Assembly: GCA_004835665.1 (NCBI GenBank)
Contig: RBKR01000028.1
Coordinates: forward strand, 124,001-188,000
Direction: 5' to 3'
Length of the DNA stretch: 64,000 nucleotides
Source: Phoma sp. XZ068
Lineage: Eukaryota; Ascomycota; Dothideomycetes; Pleosporales; Didymellaceae
The position numbers were made by a program, and so were the translations under genes. The notes beneath the pieces were generated by a model. That model searched no databases. It was not told the DNA's origin and worked only from the letters and a program-made list of their open reading frames with translations. Each line of letters opens with the position of its first letter. Positions within the stretch are counted from its first letter, which is position 1. Shown piece after piece: positions 40,228 to 52,867 of the stretch.

Positions 40228-41848
40228 TAATTGGTTTGTGGGCGGCCCGTACCCTTTGAAGCAACAGGGCATTACTGATTTGCGGAACGTGAACAAATTA
40301 GTGAGGGTCAGGAGCGCAGTCAATCGATGCGAGGAGTCGCTGCACCCCCCAAAGCATGGCCGTCGATCCGAATGTCATGCTCCAATATGGTGGCGCTGAA
40401 ACACCTTCCACAGTCTTCCGCGCAGCTCCGGTTGAGGAGGCACCGTGCGTAGCTCTGATCACGTGCTGGCGGTCAGCAACATGTCGCATTTGGCGTCAGC
40501 GTTACTCGTCAGCGTTCAGGCTTCGCGTAAGCAGTGTGGCTTGTGATGAGTGTCCGCATATCAGCATCGCGACTGGTTACCCCGCTCTTCGCGTACGCTG
40601 ATGTCGAATCTCCTATCACGGGAGCATGGTATGCTGATTCTCTTGACGTCATGCGATTATGTGTAACGTCGAAAGCTTATGCGAAAGGTAGGTTATGTAT
40701 GACTGTCATGATTCCTATCCTTGTTGTCATCCCGCACAACAAGTGCGATTACTTTCAACAAGGCTGACCACAAGCAAGTACAATTAGTGTCATCATTTCC
40801 AGGGCCCGCTCAATTGCCGTTCGGCGCGCTGCACGCGATACGCGGCACGCGACGTGGTAAGCACACGAATGGATGACCAATGCGGGATGGGGTGCCCTAC
40901 AGTACTCTCATGACGCACGAAAGTACAACAGTTTCTACATCTTTTTGAACAACCTGTGTGCTGTCGACTATGCTGCAGGCTGCAGAAGGCCGAGCAGCCG
41001 CATCGGTGTTGGTCAGTGGGTACGCTTGCTCAAGAGCCAATCTTTTGTGCGTCCCTCTTGTGTGAGTACGAGCGTTGCGCTGCGCTCTGGGGCGGCGCAT
41101 GGCAGCTCCGCCTAGAGCGACACGCTTCTATCCACTTAACGGCGTCTGGACGTTGTACATCAGACTATCGCTCTGTGGCCAAGAGAAGACGTCCTCACAG
41201 AGGCCTTGTTCTTGTCTAGAAGCTTTGATTGCATAGACCACTGATTAGTTCGCAATCTCCATGGTGTGGGCTCAGAGACTCGGGGCGGCCCGCGCAAGAG
41301 CGGTGGGGCCGCCGTGCTTGGCGTTCCAAAATCGAACGCTGCTGGGCAAACCGCCACCGTAGACTCGCTTCGTCCTCACTCAACCGTCGGGTCCTCTTGT
41401 ACTTACTACTGTTAACAACATATAGCTTGTGCGCCGTTCAGCATGCAGATATGACTCAAATGCACTTGCACAACATACAAATCTTTCTTAAGTAATCAAC
41501 TACTACTCTACTATAGATTCATACCACAATAGGCACTGTAAATGGCTATACAGCTTCGTGTTTGGGTTTCCTATTGGGAGGAGAATCAGGCGAGCTGCAA
41601 GGTCGGGTGAACCGTGCACCGTCACGGTATTGCGGCCCAAACTCCGCTGACACGTTGCAGCAACCGATTGGGCAGCTAAGGTCTTGTCATATCATGAGTG
41701 TTGGCGCATACTAGACACGCGGCTGCGAATTGAATGTTAAATTGATGCATCTACTTCTTCTTTGTCCATCTTCCTGTGGAAAGCTCGTAAATCCATATCG
41801 CTCAGAAAGCCTCGACACCAAACATCAAATCTCCAACAATTGCGACAC
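40228..41848. other. No convincing gene; extra copy of the inverted-repeat tip
   Basis: Contains CAGGGCATTACTGATTTG at about 40267-40284, in the same direction as the left repeat of the neighbouring element. It may be the end of another related copy. Otherwise only short frames. Confidence 0.45.
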
Positions 41849-41902
41849 GATGCCGAGCTCGGAAGTGAGAGCATCTTTGCCAGGAAAACACTTGTCTAGG
41901 TA

Positions 41903-43453
41903 ATGCACAGAACCTATGTTCGTTCATCACACTCAATTGGCTCTGTCTTTGTATCTCTTTGGATCAATAATCGCCCTAAAAAGTCTGTCTGTGGAGAAGA
42001 GTCGACTAAGGTGCTAAATTTGGTCAGAAGGGCATTTCTAGAATACGCGGAGAGCTTGAGCTGTCGTAGCATAAGATTGCTCGACCTCAGACCTGGCAGT
42101 GGTGAAGAGACCATCCACTTTGACCTTGAGACACACAGCCTAGACAATTGTCCAGACTATATGGCTCTGTCGTACACTTGGGGGGACCCCATGGATACAG
42201 TATCCGTTCTAGGTGACGGCAAAATCGTTGAAGTTACAAGAAATCTGAAGAATGCTTTGTGGCAGCTGCGGGAGGATTGCAAGAGATTAGTTCGACAAAA
42301 GCACTCGGGACTGCGTCGCAGCCAGAGTTTGCGCTTCTGGATCGACGCCGTTTGCATCAATCAGGTTGACCAAGAAGAAAAGAGCTTCCAGGTCGGGCTA
42401 ATGGCAGATATTTATCAACGTGCCTGCCACGTCTTTGCATGGCTCGGGCCTGCAGATAAGAACACCGACATAGTGGTAGACTACCTCAACGAGATTGGAG
42501 AGACAGCCGAAGCTTGCGGTATGGCCGAGGGTTGCGAGCCATACGTCTCGATATGGCTCGATATGGTATTCATACCCGAACATCGCCAATTCGACTCCCC
42601 ATGTATCCGTTTCTGGAGATATGGTGGGACAACATTTTCGGTGCCCAGAGTGGTATTGAGGAATCTCTTCGATTCCATCAGTGGCTGGGCCGGCCAAGAA
42701 AACTTGCTCCCACTTGCTGGCATGAAGGAATTCTTCACTCGACCATGGTGGGGACGGATATGGGTTTTGCAAGAAGTCACTTTCGCGAAGGACACAGACT
42801 GCATCTGTGGCTCAAAAATGATCAACAAGACTCGATGCAGCGCTGCCATCAATGCGTACTTTGCTCTATGGGAAGTTCTCATCGTAGCGTTCAGGAGGGA
42901 TCCCGGATCCTTGACTCGGTACCAACGTGAGGTTATGTTAAGTATATTTCAACATCGCCCCAATATCATGCTCTCAATGACAAGGGTACATCGACAGGGT
43001 GGGTTCTGTTTAGCCGCTTTGCTTCGCACAACATGCGTTGGCTCCATAAACCCTGATCGGCATGGGCCCCACCACCTCGAATCAACGAGACCAGAAGACA
43101 AAACTTTTGCCTTGATAGGTCTAGCCGTAGATCGAGAAGAGCTGATGAGCCTTGGCGTCTTCCCCAAATACGGCATCCCGTACGAACAGGTCTACACCAC
43201 GACGATGGCAGCGCTATTGGAAACAGGTCACATATCATTACTTTCGATGTGTCAATCATCTAGATCGCCTGGTCTACCATCCTGGGTTCCAGACTGGTCA
43301 CAATCTGTAACGGATATGCTACAGGATGTGAAAAACGACCATATAACCCTTCATCCTGCTTTCAATGCTTCTGGGAATCCAACCCGCAGACCCACATCGA
43401 ACATCAACTTTTCCAGGTCAGCGAAAGGCCGATATCCATCGATTTTTCGTTAG
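41903..43453 (+). CDS. HET-domain protein (516 aa)
   Basis: Open from ATG 41903. HET motifs: YMALSYTWGDP (about residue 85), RFWIDAVCINQVDQEEKSFQVGLMADIYQRACHVFAWLG (about 144-182), and FFTRPWWGRIWVLQEVTFAKD (about 275-295). Later RPEDKTFALIGLA and LPSWVPDW fit the family. An alternative start is ATG 41850 (Met-Pro-Ser-Ser-Glu) with an intron starting GTAATG at about 41900. The end is doubtful: in another frame just after the stop, a continuation (VSERPISIDFSLEHD) suggests a missed intron or frameshift near 43410. Predicted role: non-self recognition and cell death. A LINE tail follows. Confidence 0.8.
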   Translation: MHRTYVRSSHSIGSVFVSLWINNRPKKSVCGEESTKVLNLVRRAFLEYAESLSCRSIRLLDLRPGSGEETIHFDLETHSLDNCPDYMALSYTWGDPMDTVSVLGDGKIVEVTRNLKNALWQLREDCKRLVRQKHSGLRRSQSLRFWIDAVCINQVDQEEKSFQVGLMADIYQRACHVFAWLGPADKNTDIVVDYLNEIGETAEACGMAEGCEPYVSIWLDMVFIPEHRQFDSPCIRFWRYGGTTFSVPRVVLRNLFDSISGWAGQENLLPLAGMKEFFTRPWWGRIWVLQEVTFAKDTDCICGSKMINKTRCSAAINAYFALWEVLIVAFRRDPGSLTRYQREVMLSIFQHRPNIMLSMTRVHRQGGFCLAALLRTTCVGSINPDRHGPHHLESTRPEDKTFALIGLAVDREELMSLGVFPKYGIPYEQVYTTTMAALLETGHISLLSMCQSSRSPGLPSWVPDWSQSVTDMLQDVKNDHITLHPAFNASGNPTRRPTSNINFSRSAKGRYPSIFR

Positions 43454-43676
43454 AACACGACTCCAATGCCTTCTTAAATCTGTTTCCCAACGTCCTCTCT
43501 CCGCTGCAGGCGTTGTGGCAGGCGCGCTGGCCTCTTTTGTCTTTCAGCTCCCTGGTGAGCTGAAATCTTTTCAAAATGGCCCGTGCGCCACTCAGATTTT
43601 CACGTTCGGTCGAAGGCCACAACCACCACCAAGACAAGGAGACAGCCTTGACACTCCTTGTTCTTGCAATATAAGG

Positions 43677-43934
43677 GCATTGCCAGGCCTAACGCAAGGC
43701 TCTCCACGCGAAGAGCTACGGCACGATCCGACAGAGCACCGGCTCTTAACTCGCAAACAAGGCAGCCAGCATGGCCTTATGTTTTACAACTCTTGGGGAT
43801 AAAGAAGAAGGACAGGCCTGGCTCTGCCTTCCTACTACACCTATCTCCTTCGACACAGGCATGGCCAAGCCTAGTACAAAGGCTCTCCTTGCGCAGAGCC
43901 ACGGCTTCGATTCGACAGAGCACCGGCTCTCTAC
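43677..43934 (+). repeat. Diverged direct repeat, two units about 181 bp apart
   Basis: Both units have GCC-(A/G)GGCCTA-like starts, AAGGCTCTCC, a GAGC(T/C)ACGGC block and GACAGAGCACCGGCTCT. They lie at about 43677-43751 and 43858-43934, just upstream of the LINE tail, and may be part of that LINE subfamily's 3' region. Confidence 0.7.
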
Positions 43935-44213
43935 ACCCACCTATTCTTTCCTACTCTCTCTCACGGCACTGAGTGCCTCTGAACACACAAGGGATCCACC
44001 CTAATGTACACACACTGCTCAGTCTCCCCAACTGGAAGGGGAGCTATAGCTTGAAATGGTAGCAATACCTGCGCAGGCAAGAAATGCTTTCTAAGGTAGT
44101 GTCTCAGCACTGTAATTCCATAGCTTAGCACGTCGTATATGCCCTTCGGGAGGCGAGATGGTGGACTTAATCCCCATCAACAGACGTAAAATGAATACCA
44201 ACCAACCAACCAA
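43935..44213 (+). mobile_element. 5'-truncated LINE tail, subfamily a
   Basis: Shares the last about 220 bp with the full-length LINE (CCCAACTGGAAGGGGAGCT, CGCAGGCAAGAAATGCTTTC, CTTCGGGAGGCGAGATGGTG) and ends in ACCAACCAACCAAC. Its upstream part (GAGTGCCTCTGAACACACAA) matches the tail at 58 kb rather than those at 21 and 27 kb, so it is a separate subfamily. The 5' boundary is uncertain. Confidence 0.85.
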
Positions 44214-45148
44214 CCCACCCAACGCCGACGTCATACTCAACCAATTCAGAACAGCAACACCTCTACCACCTGTGACGCCTCCAGAGCAGGCAGTACCTCA
44301 GGCTGCTTCTACTGAGCCTAATTGGTTAAAGACAAAGTCACTGTTAAGGAGTGCTGTGAAGGATAAGGACCCTGCTGCTGCTGGGGCGGTTGAACAGGCT
44401 ATCACCAACTCCACGTGCTTACTGAGCTTACTCAGCACGAGATTGAAGGCCTTAGAGAGGCTATAGCAACCAAGAAGAGGAAGAAGACTAAGAAGAAAGT
44501 ACTGCCTCTATACTCAGATAATCTCAATCGACAGGGTGGGGCTACCTGGTGGAGTCCTCAATCAAAGGCACGTGCTGAACGACGTCAGGTAGCATTTAAT
44601 AAGTATGAGAAGGAGCAGGAGCTTGCAAAAACCACCAAGCGTGAGCTACAACACCAGAATAAGCTTCTCAATGAGAAGTACAAGGAAGAGAAGCGTGTGG
44701 TGAGGTTAAGGGAGAAGGAAGAGCGTGACCAAAGGCGTGCTGGAGAGCGCGCTCAAATTGATGCCCGCAAGGCAGCCAGGGAAGCTCAAAAACAAGCTCA
44801 CAACGCTGAAAAAAGTATCCAATTTCCTAAATAGGCTAGGGGCAAGGCCTCACATCAACCACAGTCAAAAGTAACAAAGCAACGTGGTGTGGTGCTGCTG
44901 GTAGTCGGCGGGTCGCTCATTGAGCGTTCCCCAACCCCTCCACCTACATACAACAGCCGAGGCCGCAAAATTGTTCTTCCACGTAAATTAAGACAGCCAA
45001 ATAATCGCAAGACTTAGTACATTAATCCACCAGCTTTTCTCGTGATAATAGCTATCGTGTGTGGCTCAATAACCTCAATTCTATCTGGTGCTCAAAGGTG
45101 GTGGGGTGGCCCATTCGCTGACCCGGCCCCTGAGGTGCACGGACACGG
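44214..45148 (+). pseudogene. 3' half of a pogo-like element fused to the LINE tail
   Basis: Directly after the LINE tail the sequence reads PPNADVILNQF, the same place in the transposase as PPNADVILDRF of the copy at 55-57 kb. The C-terminal coiled coil continues with a frame change near 44420 and a TAG at 44832-44834. The right terminal repeat ends GTGCACGGACACGG at 45148, followed by TA. The N-terminal and catalytic parts are absent at this locus. Confidence 0.85.
45026..45077 (+). repeat. Conserved pogo 3' block, copy 5
   Basis: TCCACCAGCTTTTCTCGTGA, TAATAGCTATCGTGTGTGGC. Nearly identical to the copy at 56958. Confidence 0.8.
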
Positions 45149-45235
45149 TAACGGTATAAGCGAAAGCCCCGGTCTTAGATCGGCCGCAACACCACCGACG
45201 TGATTATCGTTATCTCCCACAACTTCCTTTTGGTC

Positions 45236-48101
45236 ATGGCTGGCGATGAGCTCGATCTACCATTACTTCTTGCACATCAAATCAAGCCGACACTGGTACT
45301 CGATTCCTCTGGCACTGTTATTGCCGTGAACGAAGGAACCGTCCGCCTGACTTTCCCGCATCACAGTGCGATTCCCGGCAACGATGGCTTGTTGTTAGGC
45401 AAAAGTATTGCAGACCTAGGTTTTGCGCTATTGCCTGGCGTTCTGCCTCATCTGTATACCTGGAAGAGTGACTTACGCGCGCGTTCGATGCTCGCAGGCC
45501 AATATGTGGCATCCTGCAGAACAGCAACGAATACTTGAGGTCCAATCCGGCACCCAATATCCACAGCAATTCCGCCGACTTTTGGGACCATGAAGACGAG
45601 CACCAGCCTGTTTTTGAAAGCAATGTTCGTGTTACTCGAAACGCCCGGGTAAACTGCGCCCTCGACACGATCGTGTCCATGGAGGAGTCGAGTGTGATAA
45701 TCGTACGAGCGACCGTTCGCTGGTACCCTTCAAGCAAGGATAGAGTTTTCCTGATGACACTGAGTCGGACGTCGTTGTCTCAGCTATCAGCCCCTTGCCC
45801 TTCGTTTGAGGCGCCAGAAGCAAAGCAAATTCATCGAGAAATCGTCGATAGGCGGGTGAATCCTTGCTGTCGCAATGCTTTCCAGCACGTCGAAGCGGAA
45901 TCACCAGACCCCAGTGCAGATATGGAAGGACTGGTACGATTTGCTTCTGGCATCACTTCCTCTATTTTTCCCGACATTTTGGTCGTCACAGATACAGATG
46001 GCCAGGCCATCAACTTCTCGAAATCGTGGTATGAGTTCTCAGGTCTGGAGCAATCAGAGAGCCTTGGTGATGGATGGCTTAGGGTTATCCATGCAGAAGA
46101 TGCGATCGAAATGAAAAGCGCTTGGTCTGGTGTACGTCAGAATGAACCATTGCACTGGACACATCAGGCGCGCTTTCGGATGGCCTCGGACGGAACGTAC
46201 TGCTGGTTCTTGGTACGAGCCCAGCCTTGTAAAGATGCATCTGGGAACGTGATTCGCTGGTATGCATCTATGATAGATATCGATCAATGGATTGTCGCGC
46301 GGCTTCAAGCAGATAGCCGACAGCATTCGATACTTACTCTTTTCTCGCAAACGGATGTCATGTTATGGGAAATTGATAAAGCCAACCGCGTGTACATATG
46401 CGAAGGCCGGTTGAACTGGGATCCAACCAGGATTGTGGAAATTCTAAAGCTCGACCTTCAAGAAAACATTGTGCACATCAACGAAGCGAATGAAAATGAA
46501 AAGCACAGAGACGATGACCGTCTAGTTCGTACGATTCGAACTGTGCTTCGAGGCCATGCATTCAGCCCTGTCGTGGAACATTGGGAGGGCGACCGCTATT
46601 TCCGGACTCGATTTGTCGCGGAACGGTGTCCTCCATCAGATGGCGGAGACAAGGAGAGAAGTGGTGTTGTTGAAGCAGCAGTAGCCCTCACTTTCGACAT
46701 CACCGAGGAAAAAGTTCGATCAACGCTACAGATGGAAAACAAGAGGCTGGTTGCCAATGAGCAAGCTGCTCTGGATGCAACCAACCTAAAAAGCAGGTTT
46801 CTTGCAAACGTAAGAGCTCAACCACAGCGCATTCACGCTCACTGACAACGTTCCTCTAGATGTCACACGAGATTCGAACCCCGGTATCCGGTATCATCGG
46901 TCTTGGCGAGCATCTATTCGATTGCGGGCTTACCGAGGAGCAAACGGAGTTTGCAGACAGCATCTATGAGAGTGCTAAGTTCCTACTGACGCTTATCAAT
47001 AATATTCTAGACTTCAGCAAAATGGAGTCTGGACACATGGATATTGAGTCTATCCCCTTCTCGCTATCTAAACTTGTGAGCGACACTCTCACTCCACTGC
47101 GATTTCAGGCTGAAGGAAAAGGTCTTGCGCTGAGACTGCACTGCAATCTCCCACCTGACGCACTGTTCCTTGGTGATCCATGGAGAGTGCGTCAGATACT
47201 CACCAACCTGGTTGGCAACAGCCTCAAGTTCACAAAGCGAGGCCAGATTGATGTCAGTGTATGCTGTCTGGAACAAAGAGGCGCTAAGACTGTTACGGTG
47301 CAATTTGTCATTCAAGATAGTGGTGTCGGTATTAGCGAACACGCGTTGAAGCCGCTCTTCAAGCCGTTCAGTCAAGTCGATGACTCTACGGCGCGGATAC
47401 ATGGAGGTACTGGACTAGGTCTGGTCATCTGTCAGCAGCTGCTTGAGCTCATGGGCGGACACATTACTCTACAGTCTACCTCTGGAGAGGGCACTATTGC
47501 GACCTGCAACATCCCGTTCCTCCAATACAATGGCTCTGATAATGCCCTGCTGATGGAGAATGCATCAACACATCGAGCGCAGTCTTCGAATAACGTGGAG
47601 CGGACCACAACGTGTCCACAATGGAGCCGCGACCCAACGTGCGAGACATCTATGGAACAGTTGGCCAGGTGCCGAGATCCCTTGGTCATATCTGCTACCA
47701 GGGGCCACATACTTCTGGTCGACAACAATCCTATCAACCGCAAAGTCATCGCGTTGGCCGTCAAGAAACTGGGCTACGTTGTAGCCATTGTGTGTGATGG
47801 GCAGGAGGCTCTAGACTATCTCTGCAGGCAATCAGTGAAGCCTCGACCAATTGCTGTGCTCATGGACTGCATGATGCCAGTCGTTGACGGCTACGAAGCT
47901 ACACGCAGAATACGTGAAGACAACGGAATGTTCGACGAGCATGTGCGGGCGTTGCCTATCATCGCTCTCACTGCCAGCGCCATCAAGGGAGATAGGGAGA
48001 AATGTGTAGAAGCCAGTATGGACGATTACTTAACGAAGCCTACTGCCCGGGGAGTACTGAAAAGGACCTTGGAAACGTGGATTGGCTTGAAAAGGCCGTA
48101 G
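45236..48101 (+). CDS. PAS-containing hybrid histidine kinase, one apparent frameshift (about 938 aa)
   Basis: Two-component sensor that phosphorylates itself on His and passes phosphate to its receiver. The start is ATG 45236 (Met-Ala-Gly-Asp-Glu). The frame shifts once at about 45475, in an alternating CG run. PAS domains cover about 45940-46270 and 46320-46720. The intron 46810-46859 (50 bp, GTAAGA to CTCTAG) splits FLAN from MSHEIRTP. HisKA H-box SHEIRTP, N-box QILTNLVGNSLKFT, DSGVGI, PFSQVDD and GGTGLGL are all present. The receiver has the phospho-Asp LMDCMMP and Lys in YLTKP, but its acidic pair is VDNN instead of VDDN. The start codon lies 88 bp from the end of a pogo element. If the frameshift is real, the N-terminus is lost. 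Confidence 0.85.
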
Positions 48102-50084
48102 GCCTTAGATTGTAGCAAGTCAGCCTGCTGAATAGGCAACTTGCAAGGTGGGCTAGGACACGTGACGAACTGTACCTGGTTTGAGGAGCATAGCAGGACG
48201 AATAAACTGCAAGATGTCTCAAGAAAGCGGCAATATGAACACGTAGAAGTTTCGTTGTTGCTAAGGAACATCGTTGCTAGCACCCTGGGAAACCATTGAC
48301 GGAAGAGGTCGCTTCGTATCTCCTTGAACACCGACTTTGCCGTGACCGCCTATGTTACCGTCTACTTGCGTCGATCTATGGAATGCGCAGCTTGGCGTTT
48401 GCCGTTCGAATGAGTCATCTTCAACCTTCATGACCTGACGTATGTATCTATTGCAATCCGAGAGGAGTCATGAGATCATAGAGTGAGATTGAGATGGAGA
48501 GCAGATAGATGTTATACCAGTCCCGAGAGACCTTTTCCTCGTTTCTAAAAGGTTGAAAAGACTTGTCAACCCTTGTGAGGTCGACGATCTTGTCTGCCTT
48601 CCCTCCCAAACATTGAAGTGCTCCGAGTTCTTAAACTCGACTGTAATCGACGTTACCAATTCTTGCCTAATGAGCTTCATAATAACAGATGGCAGATCAT
48701 TGCCACGGAAGAACGAAGCACGTCGCTACACAGAGACTTTATAGTGCTTCACAATTGAACTTGCCGCTCTGTACTCTTATTGAGGTGAGGTAATGATGAT
48801 CTGCAGAGCCTCGAATTCCGCTTTCAGGAAAATTTCCCTATCACTTTTGGATGGCCATCTGGCCCGTAGTGCTTCTCGCCGATGACAATGTGTCCATATC
48901 ACAGGACAAGTCGCATGGCGGGTCAGGGCACCGCTCCGGAGCACGTACCTTTCTCACAATAGTACACAGTCTGCTGTTTTCCTACTCTGAACGGAGATGC
49001 CTTGCAGGGTTGGCAATTACTGCCTGCTCAGTGTGAGCTTCCTCTGTATCTACAGTTGGTGCCGGCCGGCGTCGTACGTGCCGACTCCGCACAGCTCAAG
49101 TTGGTTCAGCTCCAAGCACTGAACTATTCACTAAAGTTATACTCTTCCTTTCGGTTGCACCTATAGAGAGAGTGTTAGATCTTACCGATTTGTCATTGCA
49201 GAAGTTCTGAACTACGTTGTAAGTTGTCGCTTATATGGGGCTCTCTCGATCTGATTACTACGTGACTTGGTGCCTACTTTTAAGCCCATGCACCTCTTTT
49301 CAAGGTTCTGAAGTAAATATGCCTTTGGAGCAAGACTCTACCACACACGCGGTATCTGTGTGCGAATCATGAGAAGGAGGGAACTGGTGTTTCAAGCAAA
49401 GGAGGGGCAAGGAATCACAAAGACCCTGAAGCCTGAAGTTAAAGCAGTGTCCAAGGTTCGACTTTCGTGACCACACCGCTATTGGTTGGCGTCGATACGG
49501 CGTCACGAGCTAGCTGAGCTTGTACTGGTGCATCCCATCACACGATCCAGTCAGGATCCAAATCCTCCACTTATCGAGCCTGCTTCATTGACTCATATGC
49601 TGTCCCTTAGTCTTCTTGACGACCTTATTGCGTTTGTAAAGTCTGTTGATTTCAGTCGCTAGCATGTGGAGCTTCCACACGATATGGCTTATCTTGGGAG
49701 ATGTCATCGCTCCACTCCATCTCCAGATCAACTTTCTGAACCGTCACTGGAACTTGAAGCATAACTTTAGCTAGGCACTGGTTTAACGACGAAACAAGGC
49801 CAGTGTGAGAACGACGGAAGAACATGCGGAGCGCATGTTCTTTTATGTTGTGGTATCTATCGGTCCGCACGAGGCCTGATTCCTACTACTGAGACTACTC
49901 GGGACTAGCATCTGTCAGGACAGGTATACACCATCTTCTCCTATCTAGACAACGACCCAGCGCAGTTTCCAATTGCACTATACCAGCGGCTCGCGCTGCC
50001 ACATCTTGTCGTTCTATGCGAATGGTGCAATTATGCAATAGCTTTCTACAGTGCCAATCCGTGTTGAAAACTACTGCACGAGCA
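48102..50084. other. Gene-poor stretch
   Basis: No family recognised. A reverse-strand frame at 49870-49652 (72 codons, no ATG start) is the longest plausible exon-like piece. No inverted repeats or simple repeats of note. Confidence 0.45.
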
Positions 50085-50643
50085 TTACACAACGTTGTCC
50101 TCTGCAGTCAGCACCTGGCAGTGACACAAAGGGCAATTTTTGTGGAAATCTGTAAACCATCGGTCGAAGCACTGCCCATGGAAGACATGTCTGCAGCTCA
50201 ATGCTCGTATAGGATGTCTGCCCTGGACTACTTCTAAACAGATCATGCTTCGTCCTCGTTAGTGGGAAAACGCCGGGGGGACGAGAAGGATATATGACAT
50301 ACCATACCTGATTCTCCCGATCGACGTGCCATTCATATGGATGAGTGATTTGGTCCGCTTTGTACCATTTGATAAACTCCGTGGACGGAAGTACTTCCTC
50401 GAGCCGTTCCAATCGACGTTGGCGGGCACTGGTATCTGGTATCCTGTGTGCGGTGCAGTAACTGAACATGCTATTGATTGATCAGCGCAGTCGAGGCCGT
50501 GGCTTTCGCTAGTGAACAAACCCGCAAAGAAGGATCAATAGACAGAACCCCACCGCTGGGATGATCAGATCCAACGAGTTGACAGTGCCTTCATCAGGTG
50601 GATCTTCCGAAGGACTGGAAGCATTTCGAAATACTGCAGCCAT
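50085..50643 (-). CDS. Single-pass membrane RING-H2 protein, three exons (150 aa)
   Basis: Likely E3 ubiquitin ligase anchored in a membrane. Exons are 50643-50522, 50470-50303 and 50247-50085. Introns are 51 bp (GTTTGT...AATAG) and 55 bp (GTATGT...CTAAC...GAAG). Spliced, it gives 150 codons: Met-Ala-Ala-Val start with an upstream in-frame stop, a hydrophobic segment at about 24-43 (DLIIPAVGFCLLILLCG), a basic linker, and a complete RING-H2 pattern at 97-138: C-x2-C-x14-C-x-H-x2-H-x2-C-x11-C-x2-C (CRHVFHGQCFDRWF, CPLC). The second splice rebuilds the first zinc Cys codon, which strongly supports the model. Confidence 0.78.
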
Positions 50644-52796
50644 AGCTGAATGCCCCACGTTATCCGTTCGTCAGGTTAGACTGCTCTTGGTATCCAGATC
50701 AGCGCTGCGTAGCCAACCATATCATGAAGGCTGGAGTTGGTCTCTCACGGCTGCAGCCTGGAGGCCCAGCTGGGGGCCTTGCTTTCTGCACTACGGTGCC
50801 TTAGCGTCTCGTGACATCATAGACAACAATGTGCTGCTGGTGAGAGGCACTTACCTTGTGAACTACCAAACTCGCAATACTCTCCTTGGGTTTCTTGTGT
50901 CTTGTCTCGTATGAAGCAGGCCCAATATACCTTGTGCCTGCTTTGTCAGAGAAGGTATTGTCGAATGAGCGCAATTACACCACCAGTACCGCCGAAAAGG
51001 CGTGTAGCTCGAGGACATCATGCCACGTGAGATGAGGACACGTCTGACTCGCTTTCAGCAAGCTGGGATACGTCTCCTAGATATTGATCATTCGCGGACC
51101 AGGTGCATTACTCTCGATGCGTAGTCAGTGCACGCTAAGTCAAATTACGAACGATGGGAAGAATCGAGAAATACGGCCAGTGGCTGCAGTATTGGCGTCA
51201 ATATAAACAATCATCCGGCCTCGAAGAGCTATCAGAGCAGGCCAAGGCAAGGAAGATCATACCATCGAGTGGACGCAACCCGCGACTGTCTGGCCTGCTT
51301 TCGCACAACAGTCGCAGCGAGCACAATCGATTGACGTGCGATCGCTAATCATATCTGCATCGAGTCCTTGCATGCTGGATACGAAAGTCTCATGTAGAAG
51401 ACCTCGATGGACTCCAGGCGATAAGCCCAGTTTCCGAACTCGAGCATGGCAACACACATCCTCACGCAGTCATACGACATCACTCCATGCCATAGCTGTC
51501 ATGTGAACTGTTTGCCTCTAGTCCGACAGCTTTGAGCAGCGCTCATAGGTCCGCATTATTACACTGCTTCGCGCTCAGATAAAAGTTGTGTAGAAAATAG
51601 TCGATTTGATTCGCTGGCCCACTACCCTTCCATCCATGTCCCCATTGTAGAGAGTTAGCGGGCAATGACCAACAGCATCCAAGAGCCCGGAAAGTTCCGT
51701 CAAATTACGTCTTGCAGGTTCCGACTGGCCGACGAGGTGCTTGCGGGGGTACGGAGCCAGCGCTATTATCGTTCTACGCGAGCCGATTGGTTTGCTAACA
51801 ACTTCCCTGAGCCGCTCTGACCTCGACGAGCGAGACGATCATATCGAGAAATCGACATCGCTAGAGCTACATGGCCATATCGACTGTACCCTCGGTCGGT
51901 TTTCTTGACTGCTGATTCGCTCGCTTGCGTTGAGCTGCACCCTGCTCGCGCTAAAGCCTCGCCTTACTAAATCTCGTCGCGACTGGATGAGCGTCCTTGG
52001 ATGTCGGCCTTCAAATGATGACACTTAATTTGCTTACCTATGGCTAGCCTCATTGAAAGTAATCGCACTCCTGCTCGATGACAGCCGAGCACCGCTCTCG
52101 TAATCGTCATGTAACTTGCGCATCTGTTATGACGATTCAAGCCTTCCCATACGGCTCAAAACATCGATACACCAGTCTCAAGCTCCTGCTAAAATAACAG
52201 TTCTCCTGGGACAGGGTCTAGAGACTTACGCCAGTCTGTTCGGCTGCCCCGAAATCCAACATCCCAACTAATTACGTTCCTCTCACACTGCCCACCGGAC
52301 CACGAATCATTACCATTCCGTTCACCCGGTGTCATTTTGGCACTAGCCGTGATGGAAGCAAAGCTCGATGCAAAAAGATTTGCGACACGGTATCCTGATG
52401 CTCATATTCAGGACAGTTGACTGAGCTTGATGATCCGTCTGTCAACCTTTCTGCTGTAGCGTCATCAATGACAATCGAATGCTGCATTCCGGCGTACCCT
52501 ACAACGGATGCTTCACATGCCACTGCGCATGAAGCTCGACCGTATGTACAGTTGTTGAACATTGTCGAGCATGATGCAAGACACATGTTGTGTCTCATGA
52601 CGACACTACTTACTTATTACGCCAGCCGGCTTGCTTCGCTTTTGCCATGAGAAAATCGGATGATAAGCCGTTGAAATCCACCATCAAGCCTTCGACCCCA
52701 GGTTTGAGTAATTACACCCGTGCAAGCTGGGAGGACTCGGGGGCAGCGCTAAGTCATGTGATATCACATTACCCGATTTCCGCTCGCTTGCCGGTA
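50644..52796. other. Gene-poor stretch
   Basis: A small ATG frame at 51154-51348 (64 aa, GRIEKYGQWLQYWRQYKQ) might be a small gene or exon but has no further support. It ends at the TA at 52795-52796 bordering a pogo element. Confidence 0.4.
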
Positions 52797-52867
52797 ACGT
52801 GTCCGTGCGCGTGGTGCACGGCGCCGCGTGGTGCACGCCAACCACCCCAATAAGCTATACAAAATTA

